Shown piece by piece: positions 1 to 8,302 of a stretch of 33,181 nucleotides of DNA. Source of the DNA: Ectothiorhodospiraceae bacterium (lineage in GTDB: Bacteria > Pseudomonadota > Gammaproteobacteria > Nitrococcales > Halorhodospiraceae). The notes below the pieces were generated by a model. It was not told the origin of the DNA. It saw nothing but the letters and a program-made list of their open reading frames with translations, and did no database searches. The position numbers were made by a program, and so were the translations under genes. Position 1 is the stretch's first letter. Each line of letters starts with the position of its first letter. The stretch is taken from the NCBI GenBank assembly GCA_003552345.1, contig PULM01000031.1, forward strand, positions 1 through 33,181, written 5' to 3'.

Positions 1-1
1 C

Positions 2-181
2 CGATACACCACGGAGATCGTCGCCAACGAGATGCAGATGCTCGACAGCCGCAGCGGCGGGGGCGGCGCCGCCCCGATGGGCGGTGGCGAGCAGCGCCCG
101 GCCCAGGCCCCGGCGGCGGAAACCGGCGGCGGGGGCGCACAGGAGGCCCCGGCGGATTTCGACGACGACATCCCGTTCTAG
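2..181 (+). CDS. ssb: Single-stranded DNA-binding protein, C-terminal part (5' truncated by window)
   Basis: Reading frame RYTTEIVANEMQMLD...ADFDDDIPF*; Gly/Pro/Gln-rich linker and the DDDIPF acidic tip typical of SSB. Confidence 0.93.
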   Translation, partial: RYTTEIVANEMQMLDSRSGGGGAAPMGGGEQRPAQAPAAETGGGGAQEAPADFDDDIPF

Positions 182-219
182 CTTACGCCGCAGGCGCGAC
201 TGTTAAAGTTCGACTTACG

Positions 220-245
220 AGGCCCGCAGGACGCGGGCCTTTTTA
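220..245 (+). terminator. Rho-independent terminator after ssb
   Basis: Perfect 8-bp stem AGGCCCGC-aggac-GCGGGCCT followed by TTTTATT. Confidence 0.88.
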
Positions 246-265
246 TTGGTGGACCGCGGAGACCG

Positions 266-283
266 GCCCCCGCGGGCGGGGGC
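266..283 (-). terminator. GC hairpin adjoining the copA stop codon (no U-tract)
   Basis: GCCCCCGC-gg-GCGGGGGC inverted repeat 2 bp beyond the copA stop codon. Confidence 0.45.
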
Positions 284-285
284 GA

Positions 286-2550
286 TCAGGCGGCGCGCGG
301 CACCGGCTCCTGGGCCGGCAGCGTCGTGCGCCGCAGACGCAGGCTGTTGGTCACCACCAGCAGGCTCGAGAGGCTCATCGCCCCGGCGGCCATCATCGGT
401 GAGAGGAGCACACCGAAGAACGGATAGAGCGCCCCGGCGGCCACCGGCATCAGGGTCACGTTGTAGACGAAGGCCCAGAACAGGTTCTGCCGGATGGTCC
501 GGAAGGTCTGGCGCGCCAGCCCCAGCCCCCGCGCCACGCTGCGCGGATCGCCGGCCATGATCACCACGTCCCCGGCCTCGATGGCCACGTCGGTGCCGGT
601 GCCCACGGCCACCCCCACATCCGCCCGGGCCAGCGCCGGGGCATCGTTGATGCCGTCACCGACGAAGGCCACGTGGCGTCCATCGGCCTGCAGATCGCTG
701 ATCGCCGACTCCTTGTCCGCCGGCAACACCTCGGCGCGCACCTCGCGAATGCCCAACTCGGCGGCCACCGCCTCGGCCGTGGCCCGGTCGTCCCCGGTGA
801 GCATCACCGTCCGCAGCCCCAGCCCCTGCAGGGCCACCACGGCGTCCAGGGCACCCGCCTTGATCGGATCGGAGACCGCGATCAGGCCGGCGACGTGGCC
901 ATCGACCGCCACATACATCGGCGTCCGCCCGCGCCGGGCCAGGGCATCCGCGCGGGCGGCCTGATCCGCATCGATCTCCGCGCCCAGCAGCTCCATGTAC
1001 CGCCGCGCCCCGACCGCCACCTCGGCGCCGGCCACCCGACCGCGGACACCGAAGCCGGCCACGGCCTCGACCCCCTCGGCAGCGGGTATGCTCAGGTCGC
1101 GCTCCTGCGCGGCGGTCACCACGGCCGCGCCCAGCGGGTGCTCGCTTTGCGCCTCTACCGCTGCGGCGCGGGCGAGGATGTCATCCTCCTGCCAGTCGCC
1201 GCGGGTGACCAGTTCGGTCAGGGCCGGGCGGCCCTCGGTCAACGTCCCGGTCTTGTCGAGGACCACGGTGTCGATCCCGGCCGCGGCCTGGAAGGCGGCG
1301 CCGCGGCGAAAGAGGATGCCCTGTTCGGCCCCCCGCCCGGTGCCCACCATGATGGCCATCGGCGTGGCCAGGCCCATGGCGCAGGGGCAGGCGATCAGCA
1401 GCACCGCCGCGGCCACGACCAGCCCGTGGTCCACCCCGAAGCCCAGGCCGACCCAGACCACCACCGCGATCAGGGCAAGCACGATCGCCCCCCAGACCAC
1501 CACGCCGGCCACCTTGTCCACCAGGGATTGGATGGGCGGCTTCGACGCCTGCGCCCCCTCGACCATGCGCACGATCTGGCCGAGGACCGTGTCGCCCCCG
1601 ACCCGGGTGGCCCGGAAGGCAAACGCGCCGCTGCCGTTGATGGTGCCGCCGATGACCTCGTCGCCGGCGCCCCGGGCCACCGGCACCGGCTCGCCGGTGA
1701 CCATGGACTCGTCGACGTAACTCGAGCCCTCGATGACCTCGCCGTCGACCGGCACCCGCTCACCCGGGCGCACCAACACCCGCTCGCCGGTCTGCACCTC
1801 CTCCACCGGAACCTCGCGCACCGCGCCATCTCGCTCGATACGCGCCGTCGGCACCTGCAGGGCCATCAGCCGCTGGATGGCCTGGGAGGCCCGGCCACGG
1901 CTCTTGAGCTCGAGGTAGCGGCCAAGCAGGACCAGGGTGATGATCACACCGATGGCCTCGAAGTAGACGCCGCGGGCCTCCTCGGGAAACAGCCCGGGGG
2001 CGATCACGACCGCCGTGGAGTAGCACCACGCCGCCGAGGTACCAAGCATCACCAGGGAGTTCATCTCCGGGGCGAGGCGGCGCAGGGCGGGACCACCATG
2101 GGCAAAGAAGCGCCGTCCCGCCCAGGCCAGCACCGGGGTGGCCAACGCCCACTCGACCCACAGCCAGGCCCGGTCCGGCGCCAAGGCCGCCATGGCATCC
2201 GCCAGTGCCGGCCAGAGCATCGGCCCCATCGCGACAAAGACCAGGGGAACGGTGAGTGCGGCGGCGATCAGCAGATCACGCCAGAGGCCGGCCAGCTCGC
2301 GGTCCCGACCCGCGGCGGCCTCCTCGTCGCTCTTGCGCGCTACGGCGGGGAACCCGCCCCGGGTCAGGGCCTCGGCGATCGTGGCGGGGGTCACCTGGGC
2401 AGGATCGTAGGCGATGCTGGCCCGTTCAGTGGCCAGGCTGACCGAGGCCTCGCTGACCCCCGGCAGCCTGCCGGCGATCCGCTCCACGCGCGCCACGCAG
2501 GAGGCGCAGGACATCCCCTCGACACTCAGCTCGACGCGTGCCTCGGCCAC
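286..2550 (-). CDS. copA: Copper-translocating P1B-type ATPase
   Basis: 754 aa; N-terminal HMA motif GMSCASC, CPC transmembrane motif ([12 protein letters not shown]), [25 protein letters not shown]. Confidence 0.96.
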   Translation of the reverse strand: MAEARVELSVEGMSCASCVARVERIAGRLPGVSEASVSLATERASIAYDPAQVTPATIAEALTRGGFPAVARKSDEEAAAGRDRELAGLWRDLLIAAALTVPLVFVAMGPMLWPALADAMAALAPDRAWLWVEWALATPVLAWAGRRFFAHGGPALRRLAPEMNSLVMLGTSAAWCYSTAVVIAPGLFPEEARGVYFEAIGVIITLVLLGRYLELKSRGRASQAIQRLMALQVPTARIERDGAVREVPVEEVQTGERVLVRPGERVPVDGEVIEGSSYVDESMVTGEPVPVARGAGDEVIGGTINGSGAFAFRATRVGGDTVLGQIVRMVEGAQASKPPIQSLVDKVAGVVVWGAIVLALIAVVVWVGLGFGVDHGLVVAAAVLLIACPCAMGLATPMAIMVGTGRGAEQGILFRRGAAFQAAAGIDTVVLDKTGTLTEGRPALTELVTRGDWQEDDILARAAAVEAQSEHPLGAAVVTAAQERDLSIPAAEGVEAVAGFGVRGRVAGAEVAVGARRYMELLGAEIDADQAARADALARRGRTPMYVAVDGHVAGLIAVSDPIKAGALDAVVALQGLGLRTVMLTGDDRATAEAVAAELGIREVRAEVLPADKESAISDLQADGRHVAFVGDGINDAPALARADVGVAVGTGTDVAIEAGDVVIMAGDPRSVARGLGLARQTFRTIRQNLFWAFVYNVTLMPVAAGALYPFFGVLLSPMMAAGAMSLSSLLVVTNSLRLRRTTLPAQEPVPRAA

Positions 2551-2580
2551 TCGCCCTCCCCGCCCCCAGGTTCCGGGGCG

Positions 2581-2793
2581 CTAGTCGTCGGTTACCATAC
2601 CGGTAAAGCCTAACTCTTCCAGACGCTGAGCGACCATCGCCGGATCGGGACGCCCTTCCACCGCGGCCTCATCGTCTGCGGCGCTGACGCTGACCACCCG
2701 CTCGACGCCGGGCAGGCTCTCCAGGGCCTCGCGCACCGAGGCCTCGCAATGGGCGCAGCTCATGCCCTCAATCCGGATTCTGACCATTTCCAT
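2581..2793 (-). CDS. copZ: Heavy-metal-associated domain protein, CopZ-like copper chaperone
   Basis: 70 aa single HMA domain with GMSCAHC; lies directly upstream of copA on the same strand. Confidence 0.88.
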   Translation of the reverse strand: MEMVRIRIEGMSCAHCEASVREALESLPGVERVVSVSAADDEAAVEGRPDPAMVAQRLEELGFTGMVTDD

Positions 2794-3670
2794 GACTCGC
2801 TCCGTCTACTTGGATCCGTTGCTCCAGTCGGTCGACTTTCGCGTGTAACTCGCGCAGGTGGCGCAGCATCTCTTCGCGCTCATCGTGCGCCTTCTGCTCC
2901 GAGGCGACCCGCTTCTCTTCCTCTTCTTCCCAGTGCAGGGACTGCATGCTGTTGACGATGATACCGATGAAAAGGTTCAGGACGGTAAAGGCCGAAACCA
3001 GGATGAAGGCGACAAAGTAGAACCACGCCCCGGTGTGCTCTTCCATGACCGGACGCGCGATGGCCTCCGACCAGCTCTCCAGGGTCATCACCTGGAAGAG
3101 CGTGTACATGCTCGCGCCGATGCTGCCGAACCAGTCGGGGAAGGTATTCCCGTAGAGCTCGGTCCCCATGACGGCGAAGACGTAGTAGACCAATCCGAGC
3201 AGCACACCGATCCAGCCGATGCCGGGCAGCGCGCGCAGCAGGGATTCGACGATGACCCGCAGCCGCGAGACCTGGGAGAGCAGACGCAGCAGGCGCAGGA
3301 TGCGCAGCGCCCGGAGCACCGTGTAGGCGCCGGCGTCGGGGACCAGGGAGATGGCCACGATGCTGAAATCGAACAGGTTCCAGGGCCCGCGGAAGAAACG
3401 CGGCCCCCAGGCGAGGATGCGCAGCGCGATCTCCACCACGAAGAAGGCGAGGATGGCCTCATTGATCAACGGGATGGCGCCGCGGCTCCAGGCCACCAGA
3501 TCGTCGGAGGTCTCCAGGCCGAGGGTGACGCCGTTGATGCAGATCACGGCGATGACGGTGTTCTGGAATACTCGCGCCTCGACCAGCGCCTGCAGACGCG
3601 CGTGCCACGCCCGCAGCAGGGACGGTGCCCCGGACCCGTGGTCACTTGAAAAAGCCAAACCCGCCTCCAT
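2768..3670 (-). CDS. Bacterial voltage-gated sodium channel (BacNav/NaChBac family ion transport protein)
   Basis: 300 aa; S4 segment VLRALRILRLLRLLSQVSRLR; pore/selectivity filter TLFQVMTLESWSE; S6 FILVSAFTVLNLFIGIIVNSM; acidic neck EEEEEK then coiled coil. N-terminal start uncertain. Confidence 0.93.
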   Translation of the reverse strand: MEAGLAFSSDHGSGAPSLLRAWHARLQALVEARVFQNTVIAVICINGVTLGLETSDDLVAWSRGAIPLINEAILAFFVVEIALRILAWGPRFFRGPWNLFDFSIVAISLVPDAGAYTVLRALRILRLLRLLSQVSRLRVIVESLLRALPGIGWIGVLLGLVYYVFAVMGTELYGNTFPDWFGSIGASMYTLFQVMTLESWSEAIARPVMEEHTGAWFYFVAFILVSAFTVLNLFIGIIVNSMQSLHWEEEEEKRVASEQKAHDEREEMLRHLRELHAKVDRLEQRIQVDGASHGNGQNPD

Positions 3671-3672
3671 CT
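3645..3672 (+). promoter_or_regulatory. Sigma32 (RpoH)-like heat-shock promoter for hsp20
   Basis: CTTGAAA - 13 nt - CTCCATCT, close to the CTTGAAA/CCCCATnT sigma32 consensus, upstream of a small heat-shock gene. Confidence 0.7.
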
Positions 3673-3722
3673 TTACCGGTACGGACGGGGAGGCCGCCCA
3701 CCGGCCCCCGCTCCGAGGAACC

Positions 3723-3756
3723 CCCCAGTATAACCAGACAGGAGGTGATGCGTATG
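3723..3756 (+). promoter_or_regulatory. Candidate SD-occluding hairpin (possible RNA thermometer) in the hsp20 5' UTR
   Basis: ACCCCCC upstream can pair with the SD GGAGGT (3741-3746), with a C-A mismatch in the helix; located just before the hsp20 start codon. Confidence 0.35.
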
Positions 3757-4224
3757 GCCATCATGCGTTACGACCCCTGGAGCACGCTGCGTGATCTGCA
3801 GAGCGATCTCGACCGGATCTTCGCCCCGGGCTCCGCTCGCCCCGGCGCGATGATGCGCTCCGGCGAAGACAATGGCGAGACTGCCAGCAACTGGCTACCC
3901 GCCGTGGACATCCGCGAGGATGAGCAGAACTACGTGGTCCACGTGGACCTGCCGGGCGTCTCCCCCGAGGAGATCGACGTGGCCATGGACAACGGCATGC
4001 TGACCATCAAGGGCCAACGCGAGTCGGAGGAGACCGAGAGCGGCGCCAACTGGAAGCGCATGGAGCGGGTCCGCGGCACGTTCTTCCGCCGCTTCACGCT
4101 GCCGGACAACGTGGACGCGGAACGGATCGAGGCCCGCGCCCACAATGGCGTTCTGGAGGTCACCGTGCCCAAGCGTCAGGAAGAGCCCGCCAAGCGCATC
4201 CAGGTGCAGCCCGCCAACGAGTGA
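3754..4224 (+). CDS. Small heat-shock protein, Hsp20/alpha-crystallin family
   Basis: MAIMRYDPWSTLRDLQSDLDRIF..., alpha-crystallin domain (LPGVSPEEIDVAMDNGMLTIKGQRE, ...FRRFTLPDNVDAERIEARAHNGVLEVTVPK); SD GGAGGT at 3741. Confidence 0.94.
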   Translation: MAIMRYDPWSTLRDLQSDLDRIFAPGSARPGAMMRSGEDNGETASNWLPAVDIREDEQNYVVHVDLPGVSPEEIDVAMDNGMLTIKGQRESEETESGANWKRMERVRGTFFRRFTLPDNVDAERIEARAHNGVLEVTVPKRQEEPAKRIQVQPANE

Positions 4225-4250
4225 GGCGCTGCGTCCAGCAACACCCAACC

Positions 4251-4274
4251 GCCGCGGCCCCGCCGCGGCTTTTT
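4251..4274 (+). terminator. Rho-independent terminator after hsp20
   Basis: GCCGCGGC-ccc-GCCGCGGC-TTTTT. Confidence 0.85.
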
Positions 4275-4342
4275 CGTGTCGTCCGGCCGCCGGCAACGGA
4301 GCGGGGTTCCCCGACGGCGCGACGAGGCGCATACTGCCGGGC

Positions 4343-4705
4343 ATGAAGGAGCGAGGTTGGAGAGCGCGAATCGGCCCTAGCCTGCTACTCGGCGCGCTGT
4401 TGGTGAGCGGGTGCACCGGTTACGGTCAGCAACCCGGTGCGGAGCAGCCCGAGCCGCGGCCGGACTACGCCGACCCGAGGCAGTGGCCCGGCGGCCAGCA
4501 GCTGGACCCGGACGCCGGAGACCGCCAGGCCCGGGACGAGATGCGCGCCACGGGCACCGAGATGCGCAACCTGGGCCGCGACGCCGAATTCCAGGAGGGT
4601 TTCCGGGAACTTCAGCAGGGGATCCGCCGTGAGCAGTCGGAGATCCTCGGCACCTTCCCGGAGATCTACGGCCGCGACGCCTGGCGGCGCTTCCCGCAGC
4701 GCTAA
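4343..4705 (+). CDS. Small putative lipoprotein of unknown function
   Basis: 120 aa; basic N-terminus, hydrophobic core and lipobox LVSGC; soluble charged C-terminal part. Confidence 0.7.
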   Translation: MKERGWRARIGPSLLLGALLVSGCTGYGQQPGAEQPEPRPDYADPRQWPGGQQLDPDAGDRQARDEMRATGTEMRNLGRDAEFQEGFRELQQGIRREQSEILGTFPEIYGRDAWRRFPQR

Positions 4706-4710
4706 CGCCC

Positions 4711-5157
4711 CTAGCCGTCCCGGCCGTGGGGCACCACCACCACCGGGCAGCTGGCGTGCTGCAGCACCTGGTGGCTGACGGAGCCGAGCAGCAGACCGGC
4801 AAATCCGCCGTGCCCGCGGCTGCCCACCACGAACAGCTCCGCATCCTGCCCTGCCTGGTCGAGCAGCGTGCCGACGATCCCGTGGCGCTCGGCGTGGACG
4901 ACCTCCCTGCGGATCTCCACCCCGGCCGGAACCTCGCCGACGCCGCCCACCGCGCGGTCGAGGATCGCCTGCGCCTCCGCCTCCAGCTCCGATGCGGCGG
5001 GCGCCACCAGGACGCCGAGATCGGAGTCGAGGTAGCGCCGGTCGATGACGTAGACCGCCCGCACCGGGCAACCGCGCAGCGACGCCTCGTGGACCGCCCA
5101 ATTGAGGGCGCGCTGCGCGCCTTCGGAGCCGTCCATACCCACCACTATCGAACTCAT
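4711..5157 (-). CDS. Universal stress protein (UspA family)
   Basis: MSSIVVGMDGSEGAQRALNWAV... and the ATP-binding-type motif VGSRGHGGFAGLLLGSVSHQVLQHASCPVVVV. Confidence 0.94.
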   Translation of the reverse strand: MSSIVVGMDGSEGAQRALNWAVHEASLRGCPVRAVYVIDRRYLDSDLGVLVAPAASELEAEAQAILDRAVGGVGEVPAGVEIRREVVHAERHGIVGTLLDQAGQDAELFVVGSRGHGGFAGLLLGSVSHQVLQHASCPVVVVPHGRDG

Positions 5158-5252
5158 AAGCCCCCCTTGGGTCGTGCAGGCTGTTTTTCGGCGCACCGCC
5201 TGGATTATAGTCCACTGACTACCGGCACAGACTACGGGGAAAGGAAGGCGAA

Positions 5253-7025
5253 ATGAATGCCATCTGGCTTGCTGTTGCCGTCGTTGCCCTCTACATCGTC
5301 GGCTGGCTCTGGTACTCGCGGTTCCTTGCGGAGCGGATCTACTGCCTGGATCCGCGTTTCACCCCCCCGGCCCATCGCTACCGGGATGGCGTCGACTTCG
5401 TCCCGACCAACAAGTGGGTACTCTGGGGGCACCATTTCACCTCGGTCGCTGGCGCCGCGCCGATCGTCGGGCCGGCCATCGCCATGTACTGGGGCTGGGG
5501 GCCGGCACTGGCTTGGGTGGCCCTGGGCACGGTCTTCGCCGCCGGCGTCCACGACTTCGGCGCCCTGGTGCTCTCCAACCGGCACCGCGGGCAGTCGGTG
5601 GGCACGATGGCCAACCGGCTCATCGGCCGCCGCGCCAAGCTCCTGTTCCTGTTCATCATCCTGATCCTCATCCTGATGGTGAACGCCGTCTTCGCCTGGG
5701 TGATCGCCAATCTATTCATCACCAATCCGGCGGCCGTCCTGCCCGTGATCCTGCAGGTACCGGTGGCGATCTGGATCGGGTACATGGTGTTGCGCCGCGG
5801 CGGCAGCCTGCTGGTGCCCTCGCTGATCGCCCTGGTGATCATGTACGGCACGGCGATCCTGACCACGCATTACGAGTTCCTCCAGATCGACCTGGTGCGC
5901 TGGTTTGGCGGCGAGGGTGAGACCACGGCGCTGTTCGGGCTCGAGGCCACCCCGGCAAGCTTCCTGGTCTGGATCCTGGTGCTATTGGCCTACGTCTACT
6001 TCGCCAGTACGCTGCCGGTCTGGAAGCTGCTGCAGCCACGGGACTACATCAACGCGCAGCAGCTGGTCGTCGGCCTGGGCATCCTCTACATCGGCCTGTT
6101 CGTGATGCAGCCTGAGGTCACGGCACCGGCCTACAACACCGAGGCGACCACCTCCTGGTTCCCGTTGCTGTTCATCACCATCGCCTGTGGCGCCATCTCC
6201 GGCTTCCACGGCCTGGTGGCCTCGGGCACCAGCTCGAAGCAGCTGGACAAGGAGACCGATGCCCGCACCGTGGGCTACCTGGGGGCGCTCGGCGAAGGCA
6301 CGCTGGCGCTGATCACCATCATCGCGGTGGCCACGCTGTTCGCCAGCACCGCCGAGTTCACCGACAGCTACTCGAGCTTCGCCGCCGCCGGCCAGGCCGG
6401 GGTCGGCAACTTCGTCGAGGGGGCTTCGCAGCTGGCCGGCGGCATCGGCATCCCCTCCGACGTGGCGGCCACCATCGTCGCCCTGATCATCGTCTGCTTC
6501 GCCGCCACCACGCTGGACTCCGCGGTGCGCCTGCTGCGCTATATCATCGGCGAGCTGGGCACCGAGTACCGCATCCCCAACCTCACCCGCCGTCACGTGG
6601 CCACCTCGCTGGCCGTGGGCCTGACCGCCTTCCTGGTGCTGGTCCCCGACGGCGGCGAGGGGCTGGGCTCCGGGGGGTATCTGCTCTGGCCGCTGGTCGG
6701 GACCTCCAACCAGCTGCTGGCCGGGATCACCCTGATGCTGATCTCGCTGTGGCTCTACCGGAAGGGCCGCAGCCCCATCCCGACGCTCATCCCGATGGTC
6801 TTCCTGCTGGCGATGACCATCTGGGCGATGACCGAGCAGGTGGTCCTGGAGTGGTCCGGGCTGCGCGAGGCGGATGCCGAGTGGCTGCTCTTCGGCCTGG
6901 GCGCGGTAATCCTGGGCTTCGCCATCTGGATCCTGCTCGAGGCGGTGCGGCTGTTCCGCAGCCGTGACGAACTCGAGGCGCTGCGCGACCCGGCCGACGA
7001 AGAGCCGGAGCGGGAGCGCTCATGA
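5253..7025 (+). CDS. cstA: CstA-family carbon starvation / pyruvate-peptide transporter
   Basis: 590 aa polytopic membrane protein; FVPTNKWVLWGHHFTSVAGAAPIVGPAIAMYWGWGPALAWVALGTVFAAGVHDFGALVLS is characteristic of CstA. Confidence 0.93.
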   Translation: MNAIWLAVAVVALYIVGWLWYSRFLAERIYCLDPRFTPPAHRYRDGVDFVPTNKWVLWGHHFTSVAGAAPIVGPAIAMYWGWGPALAWVALGTVFAAGVHDFGALVLSNRHRGQSVGTMANRLIGRRAKLLFLFIILILILMVNAVFAWVIANLFITNPAAVLPVILQVPVAIWIGYMVLRRGGSLLVPSLIALVIMYGTAILTTHYEFLQIDLVRWFGGEGETTALFGLEATPASFLVWILVLLAYVYFASTLPVWKLLQPRDYINAQQLVVGLGILYIGLFVMQPEVTAPAYNTEATTSWFPLLFITIACGAISGFHGLVASGTSSKQLDKETDARTVGYLGALGEGTLALITIIAVATLFASTAEFTDSYSSFAAAGQAGVGNFVEGASQLAGGIGIPSDVAATIVALIIVCFAATTLDSAVRLLRYIIGELGTEYRIPNLTRRHVATSLAVGLTAFLVLVPDGGEGLGSGGYLLWPLVGTSNQLLAGITLMLISLWLYRKGRSPIPTLIPMVFLLAMTIWAMTEQVVLEWSGLREADAEWLLFGLGAVILGFAIWILLEAVRLFRSRDELEALRDPADEEPERERS

Positions 7026-7300
7026 GCCCCGCCGAAGGCTCCTGGTGGGAGCTGCTCGGGCGGCTGGTCCGCGGCTACGACCAGTCGCTGCGCCTGGGCC
7101 ACGAGGCCGAGGTCCGGCGCGAGCTGCAGGAGCAGGAGGATATTGTCCTCCTGCTCCTCTTCGGCGAGGCCATGGGGCTGCCCAACCCGGCCTCCTACTA
7201 CACTCTGGAGCTCTACCCGGCGCTGATCGAGTCCTACCATGAGTGGCACCAGCGCATGGGGATGGACCACTCGCCACTGGATCACATCCGCTGCTGCTAG
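7022..7300 (+). CDS. Small protein ending in Cys-Cys (possible 'cory-CC-star' type; YbdD/YjiX-like in context)
   Basis: 92 aa ending ...DHSPLDHIRCC*; start codon overlaps the cstA stop (ATGA). Confidence 0.85.
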   Translation: MSPAEGSWWELLGRLVRGYDQSLRLGHEAEVRRELQEQEDIVLLLLFGEAMGLPNPASYYTLELYPALIESYHEWHQRMGMDHSPLDHIRCC

Positions 7301-7328
7301 GCGGCGCCACTTGGGGCCCGGATGCGTG

Positions 7329-8264
7329 ATGGACCAGCCGATCCTCTTTTTCTCCGGCAAGGGCGGCGTGGGCAAGACCACCACGGCGGCCGCCCATGCC
7401 CTGGCCGCGGCGGACAGCGGGCAACGGGGCCTGCTGGTCTCCACCGACCCGGCGCACAACCTCGGTGACGCCTTCGGGCGACCGCTGGGCGGGCAACCCA
7501 CCCGGGTGGCCGCGAACCTCGACGCCATCGAGATCGACCCGGATGCCGAGTGTGCCCGCTACATCGAGCAGGTGAAGCAGAACATCCGGGCTACGGTCCG
7601 CTCGACCATGCTCGAGGAGGCGGAACGGCAGATCGACATGGCCGGCCGCGCCCCGGGGGCGTACGAGGCGGCGCTGTTTGACCGCATGGTGGCCATCCTG
7701 CTGGACGAGGCGCACCCGGGCGAGGCGCGGGGCTACGATCGGGTGGTCTTCGACACCGCACCCACGGGGCACACCATCCGGCTGCTCAGCCTCCCCGAAC
7801 TCATGGGCGCCTGGGTGGACGGACTGCTGCGTCGCCGCTCGGAGCACAACCGGGAGCGCTCGCAGTGGCTCGGCGACGGCGAGGTGCCCGAGGACCCGCT
7901 CTACGACCTGCTCAGTGAGCGGCGCCGGCGGATCGCCCGGGTGCGTGATCTGATGCTGGATCCGGCCGTGACGGCCTTCGTGTTTGTCCTCACCCCGGAA
8001 CACCTGCCGGTGGAGGAGACGCGGCGCGCGCTGGCGGAACTCGACAGCCACCAGCTGCGGGTGGGGGCGCTGGTGATCAACAAGGTGCTACCCGAGGAGG
8101 CCGACGGCGCCTTCGTGGCCCGCCGCCGGGAGGCGGAGGCGGAGCACCTGGCGGCGATCGAGCGCCACTTCGGTGACCGGCGGCGCTACTACGTGCCGCT
8201 GCAGGCCGCCGATGTGCGCGACCTGGACGACCTGCGCGCCATCGCCAGGCACCTCCGGGACTGA
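7329..8264 (+). CDS. ArsA/Get3(TRC40)-family ATPase, single-domain
   Basis: 311 aa; deviant Walker A GKGGVGKTTTAAAHALAAA, switch region STDPAHNLGDAF, FDTAPTGHTIRLLSLPE. Confidence 0.93.
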   Translation: MDQPILFFSGKGGVGKTTTAAAHALAAADSGQRGLLVSTDPAHNLGDAFGRPLGGQPTRVAANLDAIEIDPDAECARYIEQVKQNIRATVRSTMLEEAERQIDMAGRAPGAYEAALFDRMVAILLDEAHPGEARGYDRVVFDTAPTGHTIRLLSLPELMGAWVDGLLRRRSEHNRERSQWLGDGEVPEDPLYDLLSERRRRIARVRDLMLDPAVTAFVFVLTPEHLPVEETRRALAELDSHQLRVGALVINKVLPEEADGAFVARRREAEAEHLAAIERHFGDRRRYYVPLQAADVRDLDDLRAIARHLRD

Positions 8265-8302
8265 CCCGGGTGCGGGGGAGGCCCCCTCCGCACCCGGGTC
8301 AG
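8261..8302. terminator. Bidirectional hairpin containing the stop codons of both convergent genes
   Basis: Perfect 15-bp inverted repeat CTGACCCGGGTGCGG / CCGCACCCGGGTCAG; both TGA stop codons lie in the stem. Confidence 0.7.

Noticed and set aside
673-2613. 646-aa plus-strand ORF opposite copA
   Set aside because: High-GC shadow ORF: His/Gly/Asp/Arg-rich low-complexity translation, antisense to a clear P-type ATPase.
5982-6596. 204-aa minus-strand ORF opposite cstA
   Set aside because: Gly/Asp/Gln-rich shadow ORF within a clear transporter gene.
7329-8264. Arsenite-efflux ArsA as part of an ars operon
   Set aside because: No arsB, arsD, arsR or arsC nearby, and it has a single ATPase domain; context with CstA favours a Get3-like or accessory ATPase.
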